Origin: CAG-390 sp045633005
GTDB taxonomy: Bacteria > Bacillota > Clostridia > Oscillospirales > CAG-272
Direction: 5' to 3'
DNA: 33,918 bases
NCBI GenBank assembly: GCA_045633005.1
Contig: JAZQXT010000030.1
Span: 1 to 33,918, forward strand
Part shown: positions 7,102 to 15,318 of the stretch, in pieces
Position numbering within the stretch: position 1 is the first letter of the stretch
Layout: every line of letters begins with the position of its first letter
Notes under the pieces: generated by a model
What the model saw: the letters and a program-made list of their open reading frames with translations, nothing else
Databases searched by the model: none
What the model was told of the DNA's origin: nothing
Program-made: the position numbers and the translations under genes

Positions 7102-10100
7102 CTATCCGCCAAGCCCCCTTTCACGCTTGCGCCTCAGAGTGAATCTATATACAAGCGGCGTGATAATAAATATCACACTCGCAAGCATCAGGGGGTAAAC
7201 ACCACCGCCGCCCGTTGCGGGCAGGTCGTAGTTCAGCGGGTGGTTTGATACGTTAAGCTTTCCGACCTGTTCAAGCGGAACGCGCTGGACGTCCTTTCCT
7301 GCTGAAATTTCCGCAAAAGTTTCGCAGGTGTCCTCGGTTCCGTTACAGAAACAGAACCAGAACTTCGTGTCATCGAGCTGATATCCCGCCGGAGCACTTA
7401 TCTCTTGGATATAATAGAGCTCGTGTTCCAAAAGGATTATACCATTAATAACGTTGGTTTCAAATTCGACCTTGCCGTTGGCATCGGTAATAGCCGAGGC
7501 AATAAGACCGCCGTGAGCATTATAAAGACCGAAGGTCGCTCCCATAAGAGGATCGCCCGAAACTGCGCAGTTTTTGAATATTTCCACCTTGTAGTTTCGT
7601 GCCGCAATATTAATATCTGCATAGACCTTTTCCGTGGTATTGTCGGAAATTTGCTTTCCCCACAAGGAAATGGTGGCGGAGTTCGTGTATTTGATCGCCT
7701 CCGTTATTTCGCCTTCGGGTAGCACCAGTGTAGCATCGTAATCAAGTATATACGTTACGGGCTGAGGATGTTTAATTACGATATCCAGCACGTGAACCGT
7801 CTTGCCGTTTTCATCCTTTTTCGTACCCGTTCCATCATAAGTAAAGGTGTAATCCTCGTCAAGCTTTAACGTAGTAACGGCTCCGTTTTCATCCTCGGCG
7901 GTAATGACCAACGAACCGCCAATGAAAGCGAGCGTATCCGTCATTACGTCGTGTATGGTCAGCGGAGAACCGTCCGTCAGCACAAGCTTGCCTTCGTTGA
8001 CAGTTATCTTGTAGTGAGCCGTATGACCGTCATACTCGTGAGTCAGCTCCTTTTCCACCATAGTGGGAATAGAAACTGCATAGGAATCATCGTCTGCCAA
8101 CGCGCCACCGGAGTGCAGCAGCATAACCCAGTTATTCAGGGAATATCCCTTTCCGCCATATTTGTCCATCACCGACATATCTTCCGTTTTGTAGGTCAGC
8201 GTGAAGGTAGTGTTCTCCGTTTCAGTCCAGCAATCGCAATAATTGCCGGGAGGATGCCAATTACCATCGTCATCAGTATAATCGTAATACCAGCAACTAC
8301 CTCTACCGCAAGTGTCCTTTGTACACTCGCAGCGACTCAGAATGACGATCTGCCGTAAGTCATAGAAGCCGTTACCGCCTTGGTCATTTTCCCAATAGAG
8401 CATCCAAACATAAGGATCGTTATCGGTAGCATCCTGAATTCGGGGGACGTTGATGGTCTTGCCGTGATAATTAGCCGTAATCGTGGCAAGGTGCATATCG
8501 TTAGGCGTATACGCGACCATGTTTCCCGACTGGTCTACAATGGTCATAGTATCTTGGATAAACCACTGATAGGTCGATTTCTCGCCGTCTTTTCTTCCGG
8601 GGATAGTTGCTTGCATCTCCCAAAGGAAATAGCCGCCATTCGCGTCTCCGTGGAACGAGCCGTGCTTGTCGATGCCCGCAACGACTTCGCCGTGTACAAA
8701 ATTCGAACCGCCTTGCTCGTGCTGTCCGTCTACCGTGACGTCATTCGTGTGCCAATGATTACCCACCGTATCGTTCGGGTCGGGCGTGGTGGTATAGCTG
8801 ATGTAGTATATCCAGCCATTGTTGCCCAACTGCACGGGAGAAGAATGCCCGTCGGGGTAGACGGAACTTGGCATCGTGTAAGTCCAACCCGTTTCCGTCC
8901 AAGTCAAATTTGGGTCACCGACGTGAACGTCCCAAGAGTACCAATTGAGCTCATCCCCCGTAACGGGATCGCATTGCGATGCGCCGATAGTAAGACCCGC
9001 GTCGATGTCGGATTGCGTATAAGTATGACCATCCGTTGTCAGCCAGTCGGTTATAACGCTTCCCACGATCACAGAGTCCGTTTGACCCGTTATTGTCATT
9101 TGCCAATAAATTTTGGACGGATCCTGCCCTATGGCGGGATTGCCTTGACTTCCCCATTTTTCCACCTTGGTAGAGGCATTGGGATCGTAGGGAGGCAAGA
9201 TGGTAACTTTGAGATTAACGTCAAATTCAATGGAATCATCCTGCTCCTCAAAAATCACTCCCATCGTAGCGCTTATCGTGACATCGCTACGATTGTTTAT
9301 GTTATCGTTGAAGTTGAACGTTATCAAGCCATCCTCGGTCACCGTCCAATCTCCGACGTGCGTTCCGTCGTTCAGCACAAACGTTCCATGTCCACCGTCA
9401 ACCCGCAAGCCGTCGGGAAGTTTATATTGGTACGTTCCCGGTAGAAAGCCGGGCGGGCTTGAAATGCTTAACGTCAATTTATATGCCGTTCCTGCGTGCG
9501 CTATATAGTTTCCATTATCATCCTTCGGAAGATAGTGGTTATTCGTATCCACAAGCGTAAAGAAGTAATTACCGTCGTTGGCTTTCAAATAATCTTCGAT
9601 ATTTGTAGCGCTCCTTGCGGCTTTGAGCGAATACGACTGCGTTAGTGTCGGCTTTTGCACCGCAATGCCATCGAATATGAAGACCGCGGGGCCGTTTGTA
9701 ACGTCGTATATTTTACTATAGCTCGTATCTTCGCCCTGCGCCGTGCCCGTTGTAATTCCCCAGCCTGCGATGGATGGGTCGGTAAAGACGAGCGCATCAC
9801 TGCGCACAGCTCCGTCAACGTCTCCGCGAATCACGCAGAAGGTAAAGGCGTTTATATCCGTGACTATACCAACGGTGTTATTATTGAAGAACACCAAGTC
9901 ACCCGAAGCGGGCGTGTACTCGCCGACAGCGGCGTACTTGTCAAGCTTTTTCCACGCCTGCGCCATTGCGTTTGCGCCCGTGTTTGCAGGCGTTACACTA
10001 AGATCCGCACCTGCGTAATGCAAGCAGAAGGAAACGAACGGTGCGGACCAATCCGAGTAAGGCGTTCCGTACCAAGCGCCGTAGCGGTTATAGCCGCGGC

Positions 10101-10512
10101 GGACACCGTCGCTTCCCACTTGGAAGTTTTCTTTGCTTTCCGTGTAGCCCACCTGCATTTTTGCTATTCCAACCAGATCTTTTCGCAAATCACCTGTGTA
10201 CGGATAGTTTGCAAATATACTTTGCCAATCAAGCTGTGTTTCAACGTCAGCCTTGTCATTGGAATAACAGGAAATATCGTGAACGTGCTCTGCAAGGCTA
10301 CAAGACTCTCCGTTCCCGCAATCCGCGTCGTGGGTGTGCTCAACGATCTCGCAATCCGCATCGCCCGCAAGCGTAAGTCCCGGACGGCGCATCCACCAAA
10401 ATACGTCCAACGAAACGATAAGGGAGAGCACTAACAGAATAGCGATCATCCGCGTTTTTTGAATTCTGAATTTTTTAAGTTTTTTCAGGCTTTCGTCCAA
10501 TATATCCTGCAC
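7102..10512 (-). CDS. Large LPATG tip adhesin with degenerate CHAP-like domain
   Basis: 1136 residues, start GTG 10512 with AGGAGGGGAG upstream. Order: basic N-terminus and membrane segment (about 22-38); a twice-repeated C-x4-HxHD-x2-C motif (54-65 and 71-82); a CHAP/NlpC-like domain (about 108-250); several beta-rich adhesin domains (about 300-1000) with a six-cysteine insert (728-761); a SpaA-type domain with YIQEISAPAGY near the C-terminus; LPATG at 1097-1101, hydrophobic helix and basic tail. In the CHAP-like domain the expected WC reads DWS (Ser156), and the loop normally carrying HVGIV reads NNNTVGIV without His, so peptidase activity is not expected. By size and order it is the probable pilus tip protein joined to the shaft by the neighbouring sortase. 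Confidence 0.88.
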   Translation of the reverse strand: MQDILDESLKKLKKFRIQKTRMIAILLVLSLIVSLDVFWWMRRPGLTLAGDADCEIVEHTHDADCGNGESCSLAEHVHDISCYSNDKADVETQLDWQSIFANYPYTGDLRKDLVGIAKMQVGYTESKENFQVGSDGVRRGYNRYGAWYGTPYSDWSAPFVSFCLHYAGADLSVTPANTGANAMAQAWKKLDKYAAVGEYTPASGDLVFFNNNTVGIVTDINAFTFCVIRGDVDGAVRSDALVFTDPSIAGWGITTGTAQGEDTSYSKIYDVTNGPAVFIFDGIAVQKPTLTQSYSLKAARSATNIEDYLKANDGNYFFTLVDTNNHYLPKDDNGNYIAHAGTAYKLTLSISSPPGFLPGTYQYKLPDGLRVDGGHGTFVLNDGTHVGDWTVTEDGLITFNFNDNINNRSDVTISATMGVIFEEQDDSIEFDVNLKVTILPPYDPNASTKVEKWGSQGNPAIGQDPSKIYWQMTITGQTDSVIVGSVITDWLTTDGHTYTQSDIDAGLTIGASQCDPVTGDELNWYSWDVHVGDPNLTWTETGWTYTMPSSVYPDGHSSPVQLGNNGWIYYISYTTTPDPNDTVGNHWHTNDVTVDGQHEQGGSNFVHGEVVAGIDKHGSFHGDANGGYFLWEMQATIPGRKDGEKSTYQWFIQDTMTIVDQSGNMVAYTPNDMHLATITANYHGKTINVPRIQDATDNDPYVWMLYWENDQGGNGFYDLRQIVILSRCECTKDTCGRGSCWYYDYTDDDGNWHPPGNYCDCWTETENTTFTLTYKTEDMSVMDKYGGKGYSLNNWVMLLHSGGALADDDSYAVSIPTMVEKELTHEYDGHTAHYKITVNEGKLVLTDGSPLTIHDVMTDTLAFIGGSLVITAEDENGAVTTLKLDEDYTFTYDGTGTKKDENGKTVHVLDIVIKHPQPVTYILDYDATLVLPEGEITEAIKYTNSATISLWGKQISDNTTEKVYADINIAARNYKVEIFKNCAVSGDPLMGATFGLYNAHGGLIASAITDANGKVEFETNVINGIILLEHELYYIQEISAPAGYQLDDTKFWFCFCNGTEDTCETFAEISAGKDVQRVPLEQVGKLNVSNHPLNYDLPATGGGGVYPLMLASVIFIITPLVYRFTLRRKRERGLGG

Positions 10513-10551
10513 GTCTCTCCCCTCCTTTCTTTTACACGTTAGTCAAATCTT

Positions 10552-11145
10552 TTAATGAACAAATCCAAGCCGTGAGAACGGCCAAACTCTTATAAACACC
10601 TTTCCGATAATATCCTCTTGCGATATCGCTCCCACCGCAGAAATACGGCTGTCAACGGAATTAGAGCGGCGGTCGCCCATTACGAAATAGCTTGTCCCCG
10701 GAACTTTATAGGGGAATTCCAAGTCGCAATCGCCAAGCTCCTTTTGCGTGACGTACGGCTCCTCAAGCAACTCGCCGTTGACGTATACGTTGCCGTCTGC
10801 GTCTATTGCGACCTCATCCTCGGGCAGAGCGATCACGCGCTTTAGCAAGATCTTGCCTTGATAATAAAAGCCTATCAAATCGCCGCGCTCAAACTTTTTG
10901 GTTTTGAGGAGAACTACTATCTCGTCATGCTCAAGCGTTGGCGACATACTGTCACCCGATATTTGAAGAATTGGCAGAAACAGCGTTGCGATCAAAACGG
11001 CAACGGCGGCAACCACCAACAAAACGGAAACGGTGCCGCGAAGCGCTTTCCTGTAATATTCCTTCCTTCGTATTCGCTTGCGCTCGCTCTGGATCTCGCC
11101 AAGCGAGGGAACCGATACGTCATTTTGAGAGTTATTCAACATCAT
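10552..11145 (-). CDS. lepB: Signal peptidase I (pilus-locus type)
   Basis: 197 residues: a soluble N-terminal segment, one membrane helix (about 38-58), then the catalytic domain. The Ser-Lys dyad is visible as Ser66 in SGDSMSPT and Lys102 in LLKRVIALPED. The later VMGDRRSNSVDSR block is the conserved box E. The enzyme cleaves signal peptides of exported proteins on the outer face of the membrane. Its place directly upstream of the adhesin gene suggests it is dedicated to the pilins, as in other Gram-positive pilus loci. Start ATG 11145 lies 11 bases after the upstream stop and its ribosome site (GAGTGACGA) is weak, suggesting coupling to the gene before it. Confidence 0.9.
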   Translation of the reverse strand: MMLNNSQNDVSVPSLGEIQSERKRIRRKEYYRKALRGTVSVLLVVAAVAVLIATLFLPILQISGDSMSPTLEHDEIVVLLKTKKFERGDLIGFYYQGKILLKRVIALPEDEVAIDADGNVYVNGELLEEPYVTQKELGDCDLEFPYKVPGTSYFVMGDRRSNSVDSRISAVGAISQEDIIGKVFIRVWPFSRLGFVH

Positions 11146-11156
11146 TCGTCACTCGC

Positions 11157-11582
11157 TTACTTGTTGCTTTTTTGTTTTTCTAATTTTTTGATTTCATCAC
11201 GGAGCTGTTGGCGTTTGTTATAAACGATGCGATAGCGCTCCGATAAAGCGTCGTATTGCTTTTTGCCGTCAGCCATAATAGCTTCAACCTTTTTCTTGGC
11301 TTCTTCTATCATTTTATCGCATTCTTTTTGAGCATCCTCTTTCATAGAAGCTATTTCGCGCAAGTAGAGGTCCGCGGTAGACTGAGCGACGGCAAAAACG
11401 TCGGTAAGCTCCGCCGCCGCATCGGCAATAGAGCCCGCTTTTGAAAGATGAATGCGGCGCTCCTCAAGCTCCGCTTCCAAGGCGGCAATTCGCTCCTGCA
11501 GTTGCTCCTCGTTCTTTTTTAACTGATAGATAACGTCAACGAGCTCGCGCCTGTTTAATTTTTTAAGTTCCTTATTGATCAT
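11157..11582 (-). CDS. Small coiled-coil protein of the pilus operon, function unknown
   Basis: 141 residues starting MINKELKKLNRRELVDVI. The ATG (11580-11582) overlaps the stop of the regulator gene as ATGA, so the two are translationally coupled; longer in-frame starts would run into the regulator and are not needed. Residues about 15-50 and 80-138 are long charged heptad-like helices; the middle (SIADAAAELTDVFAVAQSTADLYL) is alanine-rich and helical. There is no signal peptide or membrane segment, so it is cytoplasmic. Similar small proteins with a GSIAEAA-like core occur beside sortase/signal peptidase genes in other Clostridia as far as I remember; no function is known to me. A scaffold or chaperone-like role in secretion is only a guess. 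Confidence 0.82.
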   Translation of the reverse strand: MINKELKKLNRRELVDVIYQLKKNEEQLQERIAALEAELEERRIHLSKAGSIADAAAELTDVFAVAQSTADLYLREIASMKEDAQKECDKMIEEAKKKVEAIMADGKKQYDALSERYRIVYNKRQQLRDEIKKLEKQKSNK

Positions 11583-11800
11583 ATTTCCATTTCCTTGCTT
11601 TTGGGCACGATCTCCATTACCTCGTGTACTTCGCATTCCAACGCAGCACATATCTTCACAAGAATATCCGTGCTCACGTGCTCGTCACGACCCATTTTTG
11701 TGATGGTAGACCAGCTAACTCCCGCCGTCTCGACAAGGTCTTTCTTTTTCATTTTTCGGTCAATGAGTAATTTCCAAAGTCTATTATAACTGATAGCCAT
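11579..11800 (-). CDS. XRE-family small HTH regulator
   Basis: 73 residues forming a Cro/C1-type helix-turn-helix: YNRLWKLLIDRKMKKKDLVETAGVSWSTITKMGRDEHVSTDILVKICAALE, with the recognition helix at about 28-38. There is no effector domain. RBS GGAGG stands 8 bases before ATG 11800. It is the first gene of the pilus operon and lies next to the divergent promoters, so it may control its own operon and the LRR gene (inference). It is coupled to the coiled-coil gene by an ATGA overlap. Confidence 0.9.
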   Translation of the reverse strand: MAISYNRLWKLLIDRKMKKKDLVETAGVSWSTITKMGRDEHVSTDILVKICAALECEVHEVMEIVPKSKEMEI

Positions 11801-11835
11801 AGTATTACCTCCAACACATATATTTTATATAAAAG

Positions 11836-11864
11836 ATTATAGCACAAAATTCGCGCATTTACAA
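11836..11864 (-). promoter_or_regulatory. Promoter of the pilus operon
   Basis: Minus strand: TTGTAA (11864-11859), 17-base spacer, TATAAT (11841-11836). The regulator ATG is 36 bases downstream. No strong internal promoter was seen before the adhesin or major pilin genes, so all eight genes may be read from here. Confidence 0.8.
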
Positions 11865-11890
11865 CAATATTCACACAATTAAAGGAAAAA

Positions 11891-11910
11891 ACATAAATAA
11901 AAAATTATGT
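11891..11910. promoter_or_regulatory. Candidate operator palindrome between divergent promoters
   Basis: ACATAA and TTATGT form perfect 6-bp arms around an 8-base A-rich spacer. It ends one base before the -35 of the LRR gene and about 27 bases upstream of the -35 of the pilus operon. It is a plausible XRE binding site, but A/T-rich palindromes also arise by chance. Confidence 0.35.
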
Positions 11911-11911
11911 A

Positions 11912-11940
11912 TGGACATTGGCTTTAAGTTGTAGTATAAT
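11912..11940 (+). promoter_or_regulatory. Promoter of the LRR lipoprotein gene
   Basis: TGGACA (11912-11917), 17-base spacer, TATAAT (11935-11940). The start codon lies 54 bases downstream. Confidence 0.78.
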
Positions 11941-11993
11941 TTTTACAAAAGGACTGATTTTTTCGGTTTATATTGGTTAACGGAGTAACAGAA

Positions 11994-14900
11994 ATGAAAA
12001 AGATTTTGTCTATCCTCGCTTCCGCCGCGTTGGCGATTGCCGCCATTATGATCTCGGTCGTTTTGCTTGTAAGCTGCAATTCTACCGCCGAACCGCAAGA
12101 AACCACGGCGCATATCCACGCTTTCGGTGAATGGACGATCACAAAAGAAGCCGCGCTCGGTGTAGAGGGCACTAAAGAGCGCAGGTGCGCTTGCGGAGAA
12201 ACGGAGACCGATATACTCCCCGCCCTCTCCTCGTCGGGTCTTGAGTACACGATAAACACCGACGGACTTACTTGCACGATCGCCGGCACGGGCTCCTGCA
12301 AAGAGCCTAACATAGTTATCCCATCTCTGCTTGACGGATACAGCGTTACCGCCATAGGCGAGGAGGCGTTTGCCTATTGTGAAAGCATAGTTGCGCTCTC
12401 CATTGCGGATAGCGTAACCTACATTGGAAAAGGAGCTTTTCGTGGCTGTTCTGCCCTCGAAAGCATAAATATTCCCACTCAAATGACCGCCATAAATGAC
12501 AACGTATTCAGCGGATGCTCGGCTCTGTCAAGCATCGTTATACCGAAAAACGTGCAAACCATTGGAGCGAGCGCATTTGAAGGATGTTCGGCGCTAAAAG
12601 GTCTCAGCATACCCGATAGCGTAAGCTCCATTGGCGACTCCGCCTTTAAAGATTGCATGGGGCTTGAATATCTTGACGTTCCCGACGCACTCAGGGAAAA
12701 CTTTAAGCCGTACTTCGGCACGGAAAGCGACGCTACCGTTTGCGTTATTCCAAGCGGCGTTACGGAGATCCCCGCAAAGCATTTTGGCTCGGGCTACGTC
12801 GCGCTCAAAAAAATCATAATGCCCGAAGGAATGCTCACCATCGGGGCATCTGCGTTCAAGGGTTGCACGGTGCTTGAAATCATAAATATGCCCGATAGCA
12901 TCACGGAGCTTGGCGAGTCTGCCTTTGAAGACTGTTCTGCTCTAAAAAGCATAGCGATTCCAAGCCAAATCAAATCATTACCCAAAGCTTTCTTCAAAAA
13001 CTGCACATCGCTTAAAAGCGTTTCGCTCCCCGCAGGTCTGACAAGTCTTGGCGCATCATCGTTTTATCTTTGCTCCGCCCTTGAAGCTATAGAGCTTCCC
13101 GGTGGCGCGATCTACTACGGGGATTCGGTGTTCATGGGGTGTTCTTCTCTCAAAAACATAACCATTCCTGAAGGTTTGACTATACTTCCCTACCACCTTT
13201 TCCAAGGCTGCACGTCGCTTGAAAGCGTAGGCATCCCCAAAAGCGTTACACACATACACTCCGATGTTTTTACAAACTGCACCTCTCTGAAAAGCATCAC
13301 TCTCCACGAGAACGTAGGATATCTCTGCGGAGGCGGAAACCCGTTTATCGGTTGCACGTCTCTTGCCGAGGTCAAGGTCGACTCGGGTAATACTCGTTAC
13401 AAGGCGACTCAAAATGCGCTGTATACCATAAACGGCACAACGCTGATATGGGTATCTCCCACTGTTTCGGGAGAATTTACCGTTCCCGCCGGCGTAAATA
13501 TTATCGATCGTTATGCGTTTTACAAATGCGGCAAGATAACCGCAGTAAATCTTCCGGAAACGCTTACTGTTATCGGTTTGTACGCCTTGATGTGTTGCGA
13601 CTCCTTAAAAACCTTGATGATCCCTGACAGCGTTAACACTATAGCGTCTATGGCATTCGCAGAATGTGCCTCTTTAGAGCATCTCGTGCTTCCCGAAAAG
13701 CATTTGCAAAATTACATGAGTTATTTCAAAAGTAAAAAAGATATGACCGCATGCACTATCCCAGTTGGCATTAAAAGGATAAACGACGGTCAATTTATGG
13801 ATTATGCAAATCTCAAAAAGATACATATTCCCGAAGGCGTTACAAGTATCGGTTCGTCTGCCTTTAAGGGCTGTACGGCGCTTGAGAGCATTGCTTTGCC
13901 CGAAAGCCTGATCGGATTGGGAGGCAACGCATTCGAAAACTGCACATCCCTCGTTACCGCGGTGCTTCCGCAATCCATTACGAAACTTTCCGATTATTTG
14001 TTCAGTGGATGCACGGCGCTTGAAAGCGTTGTGTTTTCCGAAAATCTTGAAAGAATCGGCAAAAGAACCTTCTTTACTTGCAATTCTCTTAAAAACATAC
14101 CCGATATCCCTTCAACCGTTACCGATATAGCGACAGAGGCGTTTTATTACTGCTCTTCGCTCACATCCGTCAACATACCATACGGAATTACTTGTATAAG
14201 CCCTTGGGCATTTGCACGTTGTTCCTCATTGAAAAACGTTACGTTGCCTGATACGATAACGAGTATTCAATCCTGCGCTTTTATCGCCTGCTCTTCGCTT
14301 GAGAACATAAACATCCCCGAAGGCGTAACGGATATAGGAGAAAGCGCATTTTCGTCATGTACAAGTCTTGGCAGTATCGTAATCCCTGATAGCGTAACAA
14401 AAATAGATGGAAGAGTTTTCGAATCGTGTAGCGCTTTGTCCACCGTAACCATTCCAAATTCCGTGACAAGCCTTGGCGAAGCACTTTTCAGGGGATGTTC
14501 TTCCATAACAAGCGTCACGCTCCCTGATGGGATGACAGCTATCGGCGCATACTTTTTCAGCGGATGCTCAAAACTTACGTCAGTCAATATTCCGTCAACG
14601 GTAACTGAGATAGGAGCATCGGCGTTTGAGGGCTGCGCCTCGCTTACAACGATAACGCTACCCGAAGGACTTCGGGCATTCGGAGAATGTTGCTTCAAGG
14701 ATTGCTCGGCGCTTGAGAGCATTGCGCTTCCCGACACACTGCTGACGATATCTGCCAATACGTTTGAAAATTGCTCCTCGCTCACAAGCCTCGTTATTCC
14801 TAAAAACCCAAACACGATGATACGCAAAAAAGCCTTTGCCGGCTGCTCACGCCTCGCCTCTCTCACCGTTGACGAGTGCGTTCTGAATTTTGCATCAACA

Positions 14901-15218
14901 GGTACTGCACTTTTCAGTAAAAACGGAAAGATACTATATTGGGTCTCTCCAACCGTTTCGGAGGATTTCACCGTGCCGACGGGTGTAACGATGATATCGA
15001 GCGGCGCATTATACGGAAACGCCTTGCTGAAATCGGTAAGCATTCCAAGTACGGTGAACGAGATCAGAGATGATGCCTTTAAGGGATGCACGTCGCTTAC
15101 GGACATATCCTTTGACGGAACGAAAAAACAATGGAATTCCATCAAAAAAACAAGCGGATGGAACACAGACACCGCCCAGTACGTCGTTCATTGCACGGAC
15201 GGCGACGTGACAAAATGA
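11994..15218 (+). CDS. BspA-like leucine-rich-repeat surface lipoprotein
   Basis: 1074 residues from ATG 11994, chosen over the upstream TTG because GGAG lies 8 bases before it and MKK begins a signal peptide. The lipobox is LVSC with Cys28, so the mature protein is probably a membrane-anchored lipoprotein. Residues about 42-75 form a cysteine-containing HxFGEWTI...CACGE module common at the N-terminus of such proteins. The rest is more than 30 LRR_5 (BspA/TpLRR) units of about 23 residues with the pattern IP..V..IG..AF.GC..L, most with a cysteine before the Ser/Thr-Leu. Two kinds of non-LRR insert occur twice each, in alternation. It ends with the usual ITF.GT..QW module. BspA relatives bind host matrix proteins or partner bacteria. 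Divergent from the pilus operon. Confidence 0.92.
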   Translation: MKKILSILASAALAIAAIMISVVLLVSCNSTAEPQETTAHIHAFGEWTITKEAALGVEGTKERRCACGETETDILPALSSSGLEYTINTDGLTCTIAGTGSCKEPNIVIPSLLDGYSVTAIGEEAFAYCESIVALSIADSVTYIGKGAFRGCSALESINIPTQMTAINDNVFSGCSALSSIVIPKNVQTIGASAFEGCSALKGLSIPDSVSSIGDSAFKDCMGLEYLDVPDALRENFKPYFGTESDATVCVIPSGVTEIPAKHFGSGYVALKKIIMPEGMLTIGASAFKGCTVLEIINMPDSITELGESAFEDCSALKSIAIPSQIKSLPKAFFKNCTSLKSVSLPAGLTSLGASSFYLCSALEAIELPGGAIYYGDSVFMGCSSLKNITIPEGLTILPYHLFQGCTSLESVGIPKSVTHIHSDVFTNCTSLKSITLHENVGYLCGGGNPFIGCTSLAEVKVDSGNTRYKATQNALYTINGTTLIWVSPTVSGEFTVPAGVNIIDRYAFYKCGKITAVNLPETLTVIGLYALMCCDSLKTLMIPDSVNTIASMAFAECASLEHLVLPEKHLQNYMSYFKSKKDMTACTIPVGIKRINDGQFMDYANLKKIHIPEGVTSIGSSAFKGCTALESIALPESLIGLGGNAFENCTSLVTAVLPQSITKLSDYLFSGCTALESVVFSENLERIGKRTFFTCNSLKNIPDIPSTVTDIATEAFYYCSSLTSVNIPYGITCISPWAFARCSSLKNVTLPDTITSIQSCAFIACSSLENINIPEGVTDIGESAFSSCTSLGSIVIPDSVTKIDGRVFESCSALSTVTIPNSVTSLGEALFRGCSSITSVTLPDGMTAIGAYFFSGCSKLTSVNIPSTVTEIGASAFEGCASLTTITLPEGLRAFGECCFKDCSALESIALPDTLLTISANTFENCSSLTSLVIPKNPNTMIRKKAFAGCSRLASLTVDECVLNFASTGTALFSKNGKILYWVSPTVSEDFTVPTGVTMISSGALYGNALLKSVSIPSTVNEIRDDAFKGCTSLTDISFDGTKKQWNSIKKTSGWNTDTAQYVVHCTDGDVTK

Positions 15219-15261
15219 CTCCATAAAACAAGATATAGACTTTGTTAACGGTGAACCGAAA

Positions 15262-15301
15262 GAAAATAGGGACTGACGCTGTTGCGTCAGTCCCTGTTTT
15301 C
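15262..15301. terminator. Bidirectional terminator
   Basis: A perfect 12-bp stem (15268-15279 with 15284-15295), loop TGTT, flanked by AAAA on the left and TTTT on the right. It ends the LRR gene and the convergent PPOX gene. Confidence 0.9.
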
Positions 15302-15318
15302 TTCTTTAATTGTGTAAG

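Noticed and set aside
8380..10434. Long plus-strand ORFs opposite the tip adhesin
   Set aside because: They are antisense shadows of a gene with clear domains, signal and LPATG; they have no ribosome sites and no recognisable motifs.
14267..15172. 301-codon minus-strand ORF in the LRR gene
   Set aside because: It mirrors the repetitive LRR codons and has no start signal; the plus-strand product is unmistakable.
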